A stretch of DNA of 64,000 nucleotides from NCBI GenBank assembly GCA_016647705.1, contig CM028327.1:11107726-11171725 (forward strand), read 5' to 3'. How positions within the stretch are numbered: position 1 is the first letter of the stretch; each line of letters starts with the position of its first letter. This document shows, piece after piece, positions 24,063 to 36,180 of the stretch. The notes under the pieces were generated by a model, which saw only the letters and a list, made by a program, of their open reading frames with translations, was not told the DNA's origin and made no database searches. The DNA comes from Eucommia ulmoides (lineage: Eukaryota; Streptophyta; Magnoliopsida; Garryales; Eucommiaceae). The translations under genes were made by a program, and so were the position numbers.

Positions 24063-25446
24063 TCGCCACCCAGTGATGGTTCATGTCGAAATAAGATCAT
24101 TCTTCGTGTTCTTTAAAACTGTTATGCCGCTTTTCTTTGGCACCACCTGCACCAGACTAACCCACTTGCTATCGGATATAGCATATATAATTCCAACGTT
24201 TAAGAACTTCAACACCTCCACTCTAACGACTTCTTTCATTGCCAGATTTAGCCTCCGTTAATGCTCAATGGAGAGTTTGAATGAATCCTCCATTAAGGTC
24301 TTGTGCATGCATATGGTTGGGTTAATTCATTTAATGTCGAAAATAGACCACGCAAAAGCGAATCTATGCCGTTTCAAAATTTTCAACAAATTGTACTCTT
24401 CCACCTCCATCAAGGATGATGAGATTATCATCAAATTGGTTAGATTCTCTCCCAAAAATATATACCGGAGGTGATCCAATAATTACTTGAGTATTAATCC
24501 ACCGTTAGGCAAATTGGATAGTTCGGGAGAACTAACTTCTTCTTCAATCACATCCACATGAATCGGATCCTCCACATTTTTAGATTGAGCCTCCATAGAA
24601 AGCACATAGTCTACAACACCAACTTTCGTGGTTGAGCCCACCTCCCCAAAATCCCCCATAGATAAGGAATTTGTGAGTATATGCTCCAATGGATCCATAT
24701 CCACATTTTTATGTAAGAATTCCCTCACACACGAGTCAACAACGTCTACTCGGTTGCATTTAAGACATTCATCTGGAAAGTTCATAGTTTTGAAAATGTT
24801 GAACTTTACCTCATCTTCATTAACTCACAACTAGAGTCTTTCCCGTTGCAAGAAAAGGTCTTCCAATGATGATTGGAATCTCCATATCCTCTTCCATTTC
24901 TAGCATGACAAAGTCCATTGGGAAGATGAACTTGTCTAGCTTCACCAAGACATCCTCAATAATCCCTTTCGGTTAGGTCAACGATTGGTCCGGAATTTGA
25001 AGGAAAATCGTGGTCGGCTTTGCATTACCAAGTCTCAACTTCCGGTAAATAGAAGATGGCATCAAGTTGATGCTAGCACCAAGATCACATAGTGCTTTGT
25101 CGAAATAAGACTTCCTGAGAGTACATGGAATCGTGAAACTACCGGGATCCTTCAGCTTTTCAGGCAGTTTCCTTTTTAGGATAGCACTACATTCTTCTGT
25201 CATTTTCACCGTCTCATATTCCTCCAACTTCTTCATCTTTGTCATGATGTCTTTCAAGAACTTGTCGTAGTTGGGTATTTGTTCTAATGCATTCACAGAA
25301 GGTATGTTGATTTGTATTTTCTTGAAAATATCAAGAAATTTTGCAAATTGTGAATCCAACTTGTTCTTTTGGAATCGTTGCAGATAAGGTAAAGGTGTAG
25401 TTAGAATTGGTGGATTTTCTGGGAATGTAATTCTCCCCGATATCAC
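24063..25446 (-). pseudogene. Athila pol N-terminal part: protease and linker
   Basis: The piece 25446-24973 contains PENPPILTTPLPYLQRFQK, FLKDIMTKMKKLEEYETV and an aspartic-protease-like ALCDLGASINLMPSSIYRKL. D-L-G-A-S-I-N-L-M-P is the Athila version of the retroviral-type active site. The piece 24785-24483 is the acidic linker before RT. The stretch 24482-24063 shows the expected start of RT in broken frames. The protease would process the gag-pol polyprotein. Confidence 0.75.
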
Positions 25447-25479
25447 CTTTGGATCTCATTTCTTCTCTTCCACTTTCTC

Positions 25480-27087
25480 TTATTTCTTCTTCTCTTCTTT
25501 CTGCTCTTTCTTCTCATCATTCTTCTCTTCCGTTCTCTCATCAACTTCTTCCTCCACATTTCTCCTTGGTTCATTTTGGTCAACATCATTGCTAACCCTT
25601 GACTCTTCCTCCACCGATTTTCTTACTTCAACCTCTTTCCTGCTTCTCAACGTAATAGCCTTGCACTCCCTTAGGTTATTTTTCGTGTTGCTAAGAAACT
25701 TTCCCTTGATTTTACAGTAGCATTGGTGTTTATACATGTGGTATCAATAGAGTCAAGCCTCATCTCGTGCTTGTTAATCCTGTTGTGCGTCTCACACAAT
25801 ATTGTTTGCGTTTCTTTCATAAAAGATCCCATCATATCCTCCAAGTTCGACTTTTGATTTAGAATTTGAGGTTGTTGCATTTGACGGTTTTGTTGCATAG
25901 GATAGCCTTGAGCTTGATTTCCATAACCGGGAGGTGGCCGCAACGTGTTCTAATTGTTCGTATATGAGACGTTTTCATGGTTGTGAAGTCCAGGATGATA
26001 GTGATTCATAATATTGGCGGCGGGCCTGAAAGTATAGGCCCGATTGTTGACAAAGTGACATTCTTCAAACTCGCTATCCACTCCAAGTTGAGAACTACTT
26101 GCGACGTTCTTCACTTCATGACTTGACGAAGCATCTTTAGTTGAGAAGGCGACCAATTGATCCGAGAGTTTAGATACTTGGGCCGCTAAGATAGCAATAT
26201 AATCGGCTTCTTGAATTGAAGCTACCTTTTTTCATGTGTTCCTCTTGTTCGGCCATTGGTAATTATTGGTCACCATTTCCTCCAACAGCGCATTTGCTTT
26301 AGTAGGTGTTTTGGACAACAAAGATCCTCCCGAGGTAGCATCAACTATGGTCCTTGTTTGGTCATCCAACCTATTGTAGAAGAGTTGGGTTTGAAACCAA
26401 TCTTGATACCCGTGTTGGGGGTACCGATGCTATAGGTCTTTGAATCTTTCCCACGCTTTGAACAGTGGCTCATAGTCCCTTTGCAAAATTGCTCTCTTTC
26501 ACCTCTCAGTTGAGAAGTCTTTGAAGGTGAAAAAAACTTAGTAAGGAACCTTTGAGCAAGTTTCTCCCAATTGTTGATACTTCTAGGTTGAATTGATTGT
26601 AACCAACCCCGTACTCGGTCGCGAAGTGAAAACAGAAACAACCTCAACCTTATTACATCTTCTGCAACACCGTTGATCTTTACCATATCACAAATCTACA
26701 AAAAGATGGCCAGATGGACATTTGGGTCCTCATGCAGATTGCCGCCATATTGGTTTTGTTGAACCATATTGATCAGGGTGGGCTTTAACTCGAGTTGTTG
26801 GCCTGGATCAGCTTCTTCCGAATTCCAGAGTAGTTGTCAAACATAACAGGTCGATAGTAGTCCCTAAGGACCCGTTGTTGAACTTCTTACTACGGAGGCG
26901 ACTGCGGTAGTGGCTGCGGAACCTGCGGTTGTTGAGGCATATGTGGCATTCTATCGTCTCCACCATCGGCCATAGTGTGAGCTTGGATTATTCTATCTCT
27001 CCTTATCCTTGTCAAAGTACGCTCGATCTCGAGATCAAGAGTAAAGAATTCCAAACTCCTACTACGTTGCATGCACTGCTCGATCAC
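25480..27087 (-). pseudogene. Athila gag (nucleocapsid/capsid) remnant
   Basis: Reading right to left: 27087-26890 (65 codons, 108 bp after the primer site); 26686-26345 with VKINGVAEDVIRLRLFLFSL and SINNWEKLAQRFLTKFFSPS, the conserved plant gag core; 26156-25950; 25943-25671 (glutamine/proline-rich GYGNQAQGYPMQQNRQMQQP and KSNLEDMMGSFM); and 25737-25480 with CKAITLRSRKEV, an Athila/Tat hallmark. Several stops and frame changes separate them. Gag would form the virus-like particle that packages element RNA. Confidence 0.8.
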
Positions 27088-27194
27088 AACAAATGAAACG
27101 AATTAAAAAAAATGAATTGAAAAACAAATAAAACAAAAGAATTGTCTGGATTAATATTCAACCACTTGGTCGCAATATCAATCAATTCAAAACA

Positions 27195-27216
27195 CCGTTC
27201 CCTAGCAACGGCGCCA
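27195..27216 (-). other. Athila primer-binding site (tRNA-Asp type)
   Basis: Minus-strand TGGCGCCGTTGCTAGGGA starts six bases after the 5' LTR end. This is the standard Athila site, complementary to the 3' end of tRNA-Asp with a small mismatch. Confidence 0.8.
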
Positions 27217-27222
27217 AAAACT

Positions 27223-28671
27223 TGGTCGCGTTCTGCTTTTTCGCGTCTTAATATACTCACAAGTGCACAAGGTTAAGTTTTAATATAGTAGACCTTTCGA
27301 TCAGATATCGTCCTCTGGGAAACGTGTTTGATTAATTGAATACCGCGATTTGCATAGTCTTATATTATCTTGACGGTTCAAGAAATATTTGAGTTTATAT
27401 ATTTAACAACTAAGTTAAACTAACAACTATTGGGTTAATTCTAATTAAATGAATTACCTAAAGATTGATTTCATTCACTTAATACATGTTTGACCTCATT
27501 TAATTGACAATAACGGTGTTTATCCTATCTGATAATTTAGGTGTCTTAAACTCACTCATTACCTCTCCCGAGTGTAAAATGGGCGATTATATGACTTCGC
27601 GTTAATGTCAAAGTCCCCTTCTAGCATTTTATGTAACACATAGCCACATGAGTCTTGACCTAACCTCATGGATTGCACACTCTCTAACGCCCTCCCGGAT
27701 CATTAGATTGTCGTAATGTGTTTTACCTTAGGCCCAATCTGGGGTTACCTCTCTCGAGTATCAAACCCGTATTCTTAAAATTAACCCTAATACCTTAACA
27801 AACATATTAAAATTGTAATCAAACGGTAAACACAATCGGATTTAGACAAACAATCGTTAAAGTAATATATATTCACTCAAACATGTATTTACATGAGTTA
27901 GATCAATCCCTAGATAATATTTATCTAGCCCACCATGATCTTAACCATACATATATTAAAACAAGAAGGATTCATCATCATTTGATATAAAAAGTTAAAT
28001 TACAAAGATAGAAACAAAGAAAGAACGATCAAATCTTTAAGTAGAATGGTCTACTGTCGCCAAAGATCGGTCCTAAAATGATTCCTCTTCTCCAAATGTT
28101 GAATCTCCTCTTTTAGCTCTCAAAATATGCTTAAGATCATCTATCACAAGTATCGAACATCCTTGACAAATGGGTAGAGAAGGGTTTAAATAGAGGGCTT
28201 GAAAATATCTAGAAAGTAAATATTTTTTTCACAGAGTTCACCGTTGCGGCAGTGAGTTAAGTCGGTTAGCTTCGCCACTGCAGCGGTGATTGACCGCTGT
28301 GGCGATGAACCAAAAATGAAACTCTCTGTACTTTCACCGCCTAGGCGGTGAAACAAAACCTAGGATCTCTGGACTTTCACCACCTCAACGGTGGCTTGAC
28401 CGCTAGGACGGTGACTTCTGCACAATTCTCCCTGTATCTCCACCGCCTCGACAGTAGACTAACCGCCGCAGTGGTGGGTTTGCTATCCTGAAACCTTGTT
28501 TCTTTTACCATTTTTTTTCGTCGTTTTTCCACCGCTTCGCTTGTTTGTCACTCAATTACATCCCTACAGTTGATTTACTTAAAAACAAACAAAAATGCCA
28601 TAAAATATTACTAAAACACTCGAAAACTACCAAATTCGGCCTAGAAGTAGATAGGTATTTTCAACCTATCA
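27223..28671 (-). repeat. Athila 5' LTR (right)
   Basis: 1449 bp, plus-strand TGGTCGCGTTCTGC to TCAACCTATCA. It has a candidate TATA (minus TATTTAAA, 28185-28192). Just upstream in element sense (28228-28475) is a palindrome block that includes a perfect 22-bp palindrome centred at about 28345 (half-site TTTCACCGCCT). Confidence 0.9.
28185..28192 (-). promoter_or_regulatory. Candidate TATA box in Athila 5' LTR
   Basis: Minus-strand CTCTATTTAAACCC lies between the palindrome block and the element leader. The left LTR has a degraded version (TATTTCAA). Assigned by position and sequence only. Confidence 0.4.
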
Positions 28672-31600
28672 CAACTCTTCTCTCACATCTACGGTGTGTC
28701 ATTCCAAATAGTAACCCACTACTCTCAAGCTTCCATACAAGATCCCATTTGCCGCGACCTCTACCATAATCAATGACCATTTCTCCCACATCACCCTACC
28801 ATTTCCAATCGCAATCCTTTGCCTCCCAAACGGTTCTCAAGTGGCCACCTCCGCCTTTATTAATGGATCCTCAATGGTTGCCCAATGATCTATTGTCATT
28901 GGTGCAGTTGCTTCATCAGTCACAAATGCACAAATCCAACATTCAACTCCAATTACTAATTATCGTCCTCCATTAGTGGTATGAATCTGATTTAGTTTCC
29001 AACAATACAATTTTCTCATTTCAGTTTTTTGATTTCTTCATGTAGGAGTCTCCATTATTGGTTTGTAATTAGGTTTATATGAGGTTTTTGGGATACAATG
29101 GAGACGTTATTAGAAATTTTTTGCAGGGTATGGGCTTCATTATTACAATTGCTATAATGATTTTCTTGCCCTTAATTACAATTGCGTTATTTTGGAGTCA
29201 CTTTTCTGTTGCTTTTAAACCTTCTCACGTTTTATTTCAACTATGCACTTATACAACATCAATGTTTATGTTATTCCAGTTTTTTCCCCCTTTTTTCTAC
29301 TTTTCTATTTGTTCTCTTCTCAACTTTAATTTTATTGTCAATTGTATAGTTTTATATGATGAGTATCTTTAAATAAGATTCAATTTTGATTAATTGGCAC
29401 TTTTTTTTTACTGTTTTTTCTTTTTTAATGATTTTACTTTTCTGTCTTTTTCCCTTAATTATTTTCAAAAATCTTCTGGAAACTTTTAGTTTTGATTTTT
29501 TTGATTAGTTCTTTTTTTTTTTTTTTGAGATGTTTCCAAAATAAAATGAAAGTTTAGATACTATGTTATCCTCAGTAGTTTTATTCTTTTAAACTGATTT
29601 TTTTAATCTCTTGGATATTCTAAAATCATTGAAGTATTATTTTTTATTATAGATCCACCGTAATGTTTATAATGTTCATATACATTACTTTACGCTGTGG
29701 ATTCTAATTATTTAATAATTGAATGTTTAGATACATTAATTTAGGCTACGGTTTCTTATTAACCAATGTTTCTTACATGTTTGATGAAATGCTTGAACAA
29801 AAAATATTAATTCACAGTTTAATGAAACTGCTATCTACTCTTAAAAGTGTTCGTGTTTCTTTTTTCAAGCTTTTTATGTACGGGAACTACTTTTTGTTTT
29901 GGAGTTTTTAAATAAGAATGTTCTATATAGTGCAAGTATGTGATCCAAGAAGAAATGAATGATGTAAGAAAAAAGTGTCCACCGTTTAAGGTATCAATTA
30001 TAATTGTTGTAAGTTGATTTTAGACAGTACCATTCAACTGACAGCATCATTTTGTTTTTGTTCCCATATTTTTCTGTTTTTGTTCCGAAGAAACATGAAA
30101 CACACACAAATAAAATAAAAATAATTCCATGTGCACGAAGTTTCAACCTGAATCATGAAATTTTCTATTTCAGTTTTTCAAATTTATGCACTTTTTTTTC
30201 TATACTGTCCAAGTTTCCATTTTTCAATTGTCCAAGGTTTGTTCTGTTCTTCCAGTTTCTGCGTTGTGTTTTTTTTTTTCCTTTTTTTTTTTTTGGTTTT
30301 GTTCATGGTTGCAGGTTCTATTTTAGTTTCGTTTTTTCTGTTTAGTTCATTGTTGCCTTTCTTATTATGTTCCATTGTTTATGTTCCCTGTTTCTGTTAT
30401 TTTTCATGGCAAACAAGTTGTCATACATCAACCATTTCTCTATAGTTTCCTCACCGTTTTTCTAACCAACAACGATTCATCACTCTTTTTTTTTTTTGCA
30501 CTTCATTTTCTGCACTGTCCATGTTCCAATTCTGTATTTTTTTTCCCTGTTTCATTCCTATTGTTCAGTTCCGTAAATCCTAAACCCAAAAACTCCATAA
30601 AAGTTGTAGACAGTGAGGTATGCTTGGCTTACTTTCATTGAAAAAATGCACTAACTAGTCATTTTTCTTTATGTTTCATAAAATCATTTACTGAAATTGA
30701 GTTTAAATTGACAGAGAAGAAATTAGCTGCAAGTTTTGACTATTCAAAAAGCTCTAGGAAAGTGATCTTATTAAGTCCTAATGGATTAAGAGTCCTCATT
30801 TTGTGCCTGCTTCTCATCCTACCCTGCTACTTAAGTTTTATATCTTAAGTGTCTACTATTAACTTCATTTTTGTGTTACCTATGATGTTATTTCTCTTTA
30901 TTTAGATTTTTTAATAATTTGCATATATCTAATATCATGCCAAAATCAATTTTTTTTGGTTTGTTTATTGTTACTTTTCAATATCAATTTCTTCAAAAAA
31001 AAATTCTCCCCTGCAGTTACGTGATTGGTTGGAAACTTTCTTGGGATGCTAACTTTTAAAACATGTTCATTTTATTCATAAAAAAAATATTTCCTGGCAG
31101 AATGGTTGGTTTGGATTAGGAAAAAACAGAGTTGACCACTGGTGGTGTTGGTGGTGGAGGGGTTTTTTCTTCCTCCTCCTGTGGTGGTGTTGAACTGATT
31201 GAGAAAAGTGGTTGGTAGAGAAATCTCTAGTGGCTCCGCTCGCTAATCAAGTCCCCTCCGTTGGTTTGGCTTATTATGGAGACAACAAAAGTTAGAACCA
31301 AAAGGAGGCTCATTTGATTTATCCTCAATGATATATGTTTTAGTGTTGTTTCTTTAGTGTTTTTTTTTTTCAAGCTAAATTTCTATTTTTGTTCTATGTA
31401 TATTCCCAAATTTTTGTTCCCTTATTTCTCAGTCTATTTTCATATTTCTGTATTTATGTTCCCAAGTTTCTGATGAGTTAACGATGTAGTGTGAATTGGG
31501 AGCAATAAGTATATCGCAACCATTTTTGTTTTAGAATATAAAATGGTAATTATTATTTGTTTAACCCAAATTTTCTATTCTATGATTTTTATTTTTATTT

Positions 31601-32164
31601 TGGAGTGTGTGCCATAGATTTAATTAGTTTTTTGTTTTATAATTCTTTTGCCATTCATTTTTTTTTATTTTTTATGTTTTTTTATTTTATTTTTATTGAT
31701 TTATATACCCAATAAATTTTTAAATTTTTATTGACTTTTGTTGGTGAAGACAAAACTAGAGTCATAGGAGAAAGTAATTCAAGTTTCTTTCCCATTTTAA
31801 ATTGCAAAGTTTTTTTTTCTATTTTTATTTGTTTGATTTTTTTTAATTTGAATCTCTTCTTACGAACAATGTTTTGATTTTTGAATTATTAATTATATAG
31901 TCGTATATACGAAATGTAACATTGAAGTAATGATATTTGGATAAGCAGTAAGCATTTTTCGCTTTCATTTGTTTCAGTTTAACTTATGTTTAATTGTGGT
32001 ATTATTTGAATAACTGAATATCTACGTTATTGGATATTGATTGCGTTGTGTTTATAATATTGTTAGTTGGTAATGGTATTTAAATGTTAATTTCTGTTGA
32101 TATTTTAATAAAAACAGGTGTAAAATATTGTATCAATAAAAGAAATTATGTCATTTTTTTACGT
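28672..32164. other. T-rich intergenic region, no gene supported
   Basis: After the Athila duplication the sequence continues with a short region (28677-28985) that may be 3' sequence of the C2 locus or an old polyprotein scrap (one frame reads LPNGSQVATSAFINGSSMVA). From 29000 it is T-rich with many TTTTTGTTCC motifs and long T runs. Hydrophobic frames here (29079-29372, 30052-30641) come from the composition. I see no domain, tRNA or clear splice pattern. Confidence 0.5.
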
Positions 32165-32719
32165 TATATATTTGTTTACACTCATGCCTTAGGCACGGGG
32201 TATACGCCAATTTATTTTTTTAAATTGAGTTTTAATTATTCATTGTCTTTGCATCTTCCTTAAATAACATCTCAACTTTTTTAGAGTTCACAAATACTAT
32301 TTTCCTTCTTTCTCAACATTTTGAATATATTAAAATTATTAAGAGTATTTGTTAATTAATTTTATTTTAAATAATTTGGACATGCACATTTCTTTAAAAT
32401 TAAAGTTGTGTTGAACTAAAATTTCATCATTTCATCAAACATTAAACAATACTTTTAATTTCAACACCCATAAGTAAAACATTTATAATACTAATTAAAA
32501 ACAAATATGAAAAAATAGAACAAATAAATATTTAAAACACTGCAAAATAATATATAGTCCGCCCATTGAAATAAAACATAAAAAAAAATATAAATTCCAC
32601 AACTAATATAAAATATTTTAATAAAAATAATAAATATAAAATTATATTTAAATAATAAAATAAAGTACACGTGAAAATTATTTCAAAACTCACACTTAGC
32701 GCGCGGGTCTAAAACTAGT
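32165..32719 (+). mobile_element. Possible Helitron 3' end(s)
   Basis: The segment ends GCGCGGGTCTAAAACTAGT followed by T. A GC-rich hairpin-forming stretch about 10 bases before a CTAGT end, next to T, is typical of plant Helitron 3' termini. A second, decayed candidate is the palindrome TGCCTTAGGCA (32185-32195) followed by CGGGG. No RepHel coding sequence and no 5' TC end were found, so the extent and identity are uncertain. Confidence 0.4.
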
Positions 32720-33328
32720 TAAAAGTGGAAACAAAAACTAAAACAAGACATTTTCCAATCTCTTTATTCATATCAAATCAATAGCCAAGATCTTCTTTAC
32801 CACTATTAATATTTGACATTAGATCTTCTTCAAAGTAATCACCCCTAATATTTGGAAAAATATATATATTTTCACTTTTTTATTTATATAATTTTTAAAA
32901 TTTTATATACTCTTCTAATGTACATAAATTTTAAGTAAACCTCTAAAAAATATTATCTTTTAAAAACGTATTTTATATTTTTTATTATACGTAGATTAAA
33001 AATTAAAATTATAACACTTAATTTAAAAATATATATTAATATTTTTTTAAACTAGTGTAACAGTGTAACTTAAAAACAACTGCTACTGCACATCATTCAA
33101 AGAGGATGGACTAAACTAATGGCCTGCCTGTCCTTCAGTTTCTTTTCTTTTCCCTAATATACATATACCTTTTATTGAATTTAATCAAGGGATTTTTATT
33201 CTTTACACCAAATTTCATAATCTCTCTCCACATCAAACCATTATGAAAATGAGATTATTATTTAGACCACTAATAAAACATAGTTATTTTTTAATTTTTT
33301 CATGAATATGAATTGACATATTTATCCT
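32720..33328. other. AT-rich intergenic upstream of the FHA gene
   Basis: No gene, repeat terminus or domain seen. Confidence 0.6.
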
Positions 33329-33517
33329 TTATATATAAGGGTAAGAAAAACCTTAATTCCACACTCATTTGAGCCGCTGAGGAATTCGACCCTGAAGTCG
33401 CATCTAGAATCTATGGCTTACTTTCCATATTTTCCCGGCCGTCCACCGGCAACTACCCATCGGACGAATAGCTGAAGAATCTCATATCATTGTTCTTCTT
33501 CTTCTCTTTTCACTGCA
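33329..33517 (+). promoter_or_regulatory. Candidate promoter/5' leader of FHA gene
   Basis: TTATATATAAGGG (33329-33341) is a good plant TATA sequence about 180 bp before the ATG. A pyrimidine-rich leader (TTCTTCTTCTTCTCTTTTC, 33491-33509) precedes ATGG. This supports a genuine gene start rather than a captured exon. Confidence 0.5.
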
Positions 33518-34133
33518 ATGGAAATCGATGGTGAAAATGGTTCCAAATTCCTACTTAAGGAGGGTTCAAAAACAAAGTTGGGAAGAGGGTTAGGGTTCGA
33601 TTCAAACGATCGAACCGTTTCTCGTCACCATGTTTCATTCGAACTCCACTCCTCTGACCAGACCCAAGAATTTAGGGTTCATCTGGAAGTTATTGGGAAG
33701 AATCCCATTTGGGTATACAGCACAAAAAGCAACGAAATCGAGCGTTGAGAAGGTCCAAGGGAGTGGAAATGGAAGTCGGTGATAAATTCTGTGTTTCCGT
33801 GAAGAACCCTATTTGGTTCACTCTCAATGAGATCAAATCTAGTGAAAACGATGAAATTTTGGTGAATCAAGAGTTGGGTTCTCAGCATGAATTGGCTGAA
33901 AATTTAGACAGCAGCTGTGCCGTCCACTGTCTCTCTACCGTGTTCATCCGACGACAGCGCATCACTGTCGTTGGTCTCCTTCAGGTTTGGCTACTGTGCT
34001 CGTTGACCTTGTCGCCACAGATTTCAATGGACGCCGACGCCGATTTTAACGACGATTTCGATGAACGACGAGATGCCGATTTCGACGAACATCGAGACGA
34101 TTCAAAGAGAGAGACAGAGACGAAACTTCCCAG
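33518..34133 (+). pseudogene. FHA-domain protein, first exon, frameshifted
   Basis: ATG at 33518 begins an N-terminal forkhead-associated domain: KLGRGLGF (residues 20-27), DRTVSRHHVSFEL (31-43) and GKNPIWV (59-65). FHA domains bind phosphothreonine peptides; Arg23, Ser35, His38 and Asn61 match the conserved positions. The frame stops at 33748. The matching continuation (RRSKGVEMEVGDKFCVSVKN) lies in another frame from about 33736, so one base is gained or lost near 33730-33740. The C-terminal part is rich in Asp/Glu/Arg (ADFNDDFDERRDADFDEHRD). A donor CAG/GTGTAAT lies at 34133/34134. The Tat element begins 50 bp later, inside the presumed intron, and no downstream exon is recognisable after 47247. 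A single-base sequencing error cannot be excluded. Confidence 0.7.
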
Positions 34134-34183
34134 GTGTAATGTTCATGCGATTTTCTTATTTTTGTGGGAATTTGGGGATTTAT

Positions 34184-34216
34184 TGAACGCGCCCCGATTT
34201 TTCAGAGAAAACCAAA

Positions 34217-34247
<31 letters not shown>

Positions 34248-36052
34248 GTTTATATACTTGGCGCTGGTAAAATGAGAAGGGTTTTTAAAAACGTCGATTT
34301 TCTCATTAAAATATACTTAAGCCTGTTTTAGAAAAAAGGAGTCGCCACCTAGCATTGGGTTTAAATGATGTGCTAGGTCACCATATTTTTCTTTTTTGAA
34401 AATAATTTTAAAAAAATGGCTTAAGTAAAATTTGACTCCAAAAATAACATGGTCTAACCAGAGATTCGTTTAAAGAGTTCGGGGGTCAGTTACGCTCGGG
34501 GAAGGTATCAAGCACCCCAAGACGCCCGTCCAAAGACGGTACCTTATCCGATTAAGTCCAATTAGAATTTAAATCCGAATATTTTTATTTTATTTTTAAA
34601 TCCTCCTTATATACACATACACACACATTTGAGGGAAGTGATCCCCCTTCTAAACCTAGACCGTTCTGATTGAAGGTTGGGAATTTTCCACCTCGTATTG
34701 TTAGCACATTATATTTAATACAAATTAAATAAAACACCCGCATACACGCATCGAGGAGAGTAATTCCCTTCTAAATCTTAGCCATTCAAATTGAAGGTTG
34801 GGAATTTTCCATCTCGTATAGTTAGCACATTATATTTAATACAAATTAAATAAAACACCCGTACACACGCATCGAGGAGAGTAATTCCCTTTTAAATTTA
34901 GCCATTCAAATTGAAGGTTGGGAATTTTCCACCTCGTATTGTTAGCACATTATATTTAATACGAATTAAATGAAACACCCGCACACACGCATCGAGGAGA
35001 GTAATTCCCTTCTAAATCTTAGCCATTCAAATTGAAGGTTGGGAATTTTCCACCTCGTATTGTTAGCACATTATATTTAATACAAATTAAATAAAACACC
35101 CGCACACACGCATCGAGGGGAGTAATTCCCCTCTAAATTTTAGCCATTCAAATTGAAGGTTGGAAATTTTTCACCTTGTATTATTTACTCAAAAAAATAA
35201 ATAAATAAATAAATAAAAAGTAATAAATAAATAAATAATAAAGGAAGATAAAAAAAAAAAATCTAATTTACAAAAAAAAAAAAAAAAAAAAAAAAATTAG
35301 TATAATAACAATTTAAAAAAATAAGAGTAAGATTTACAATAGATGAAAATTTACCACCTTCTTGGAGATTTTTCTTCTTCAAAATTACAATAAAATAAAA
35401 ATAATACTATTTTCTTCAAAATTTTTCTCCAGATTTCTCCTCTCCCTTACAAAAATTTCTCTCAAAAAATTTCTTCCCCCTCAAAATTTTCTCTCCTCCC
35501 TCTTGTGATCCTTCCTCTATTTATAGGAAGGAAAAGTGGAATTTTGCCGACAAAAAACAAACACAAAAGTAAAAAAAATAATAAAAAAAGGGGTGGGTGC
35601 ACCGAAATTCGGTGCACCCACCAGCTTTTCGGTGCACCGAATTTGGTGCACCCAAAAGCAGGGGGGACACCCCCCCTGCTGGCCGCATGTGCGGCCAGTC
35701 CACTGGTCGCACCAGCGACCAGTGGCTGGTCGCTGGTGCGGCCAGCCGGTCGCACCAGCGACCCTTTTGCAGCCCCTCCCCCCCCCCCTCCCCGCGTTCG
35801 GTCCAGGCCTCTCTCGTTCTCGTCTTTTCTTGTCCATTTTGTTCCGAATTAACGCGTTTTTAGTCCACTTCGAAAAAAAAAAAATCAATTACTAATATTT
35901 AATTTACTTAAGAGATTAATAAAACTTAATTTAGCAGTATTAAACCGCATAAATACGGTACAATCAAAACAAAATAAATAAAATAAAATAAAAAATAACT
36001 ATAAAATAAAGTATAATTTTTTTGCGAGGCGGTCAAAAATGTCATGTCTACA
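34184..36052 (-). repeat. Tat 3' LTR (left)
   Basis: 1869 bp. It contains four units of a ~121-bp tandem repeat (about 34620-35180), a TATA-like CCTATAAATAGAGG on the minus strand (35514-35527) and a hairpin cluster (35592-35763). Confidence 0.9.
35592..35763. repeat. Chain of perfect hairpins in Tat 3' LTR
   Basis: Consecutive inverted repeats: 15-bp arms with half-site GGTGGGTGCACCGAA and a 1-base loop; 10-bp arms AGCAGGGGGG; 9-bp arms CTGGCCGCA; 11-bp arms CCACTGGTCGC; 12-bp arms GGTCGCTGGTGC. GC-rich in an otherwise AT-rich LTR. Confidence 0.9.
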
Positions 36053-36065
36053 GCTGCCCCTCTTT
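36053..36065 (-). other. Tat polypurine tract
   Basis: Minus-strand AAAGAGGGGCAGC directly precedes the 3' LTR start TGTAGACA, a typical Tat arrangement. Confidence 0.85.
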
Positions 36066-36180
36066 GTCATGCAAGTTCACTTGCTTGACAAAGATAAAAG
36101 ACCACGTCATTTTGATCTTTTTATTTTTATTTTATTTATTTTTTAGTTTATTTTCTAATAATAGAACAAATAAAATAAAA

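Larger units (their letters stand above)
16237..28671 (-). mobile_element. Athila-type Ty3/gypsy retrotransposon, full structure, decayed
   Basis: Both LTRs (16237-17707 and 27223-28671) have TG...CA ends and the whole 12,435 bp is flanked by a perfect CAACT duplication (16232-16236 and 28672-28676). Reading right to left there are a tRNA-Asp-type primer site, gag, protease, RT, RNase H, integrase, a long 3' region with the Athila-specific extra ORF, and a polypurine tract. All coding regions carry stops and frameshifts, so it cannot move by itself. The LTRs differ at about 15 of the first 190 compared bases, which suggests an insertion a few million years old if usual plant LTR rates apply. 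It is inserted next to the C2 pseudogene. Confidence 0.9.

Noticed and set aside
27195-27216. tRNA-like sequence considered as a tRNA gene
   Set aside because: Only the 18-22 bases complementary to a tRNA 3' end are present, with no cloverleaf. It is a primer-binding site. The same applies to 7252-7267 and 44930-44950.
29079-30641. Hydrophobic open frames that could suggest membrane proteins
   Set aside because: T-rich composition alone gives Phe/Leu-rich peptides. No conserved motif or gene context.
34620-35180. Regular 121-bp repeats considered as a CRISPR-like or satellite array
   Set aside because: Units are contiguous without spacers, lie inside an LTR and are mirrored in the other LTR, so they are LTR tandem repeats.
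35462-35895. Six overlapping frames on both strands, repeated at 46601-47078
   Set aside because: Palindromic hairpins make both strands open with near-mirror peptides. The frames cross the TATA and polypyrimidine region of the Tat LTR.
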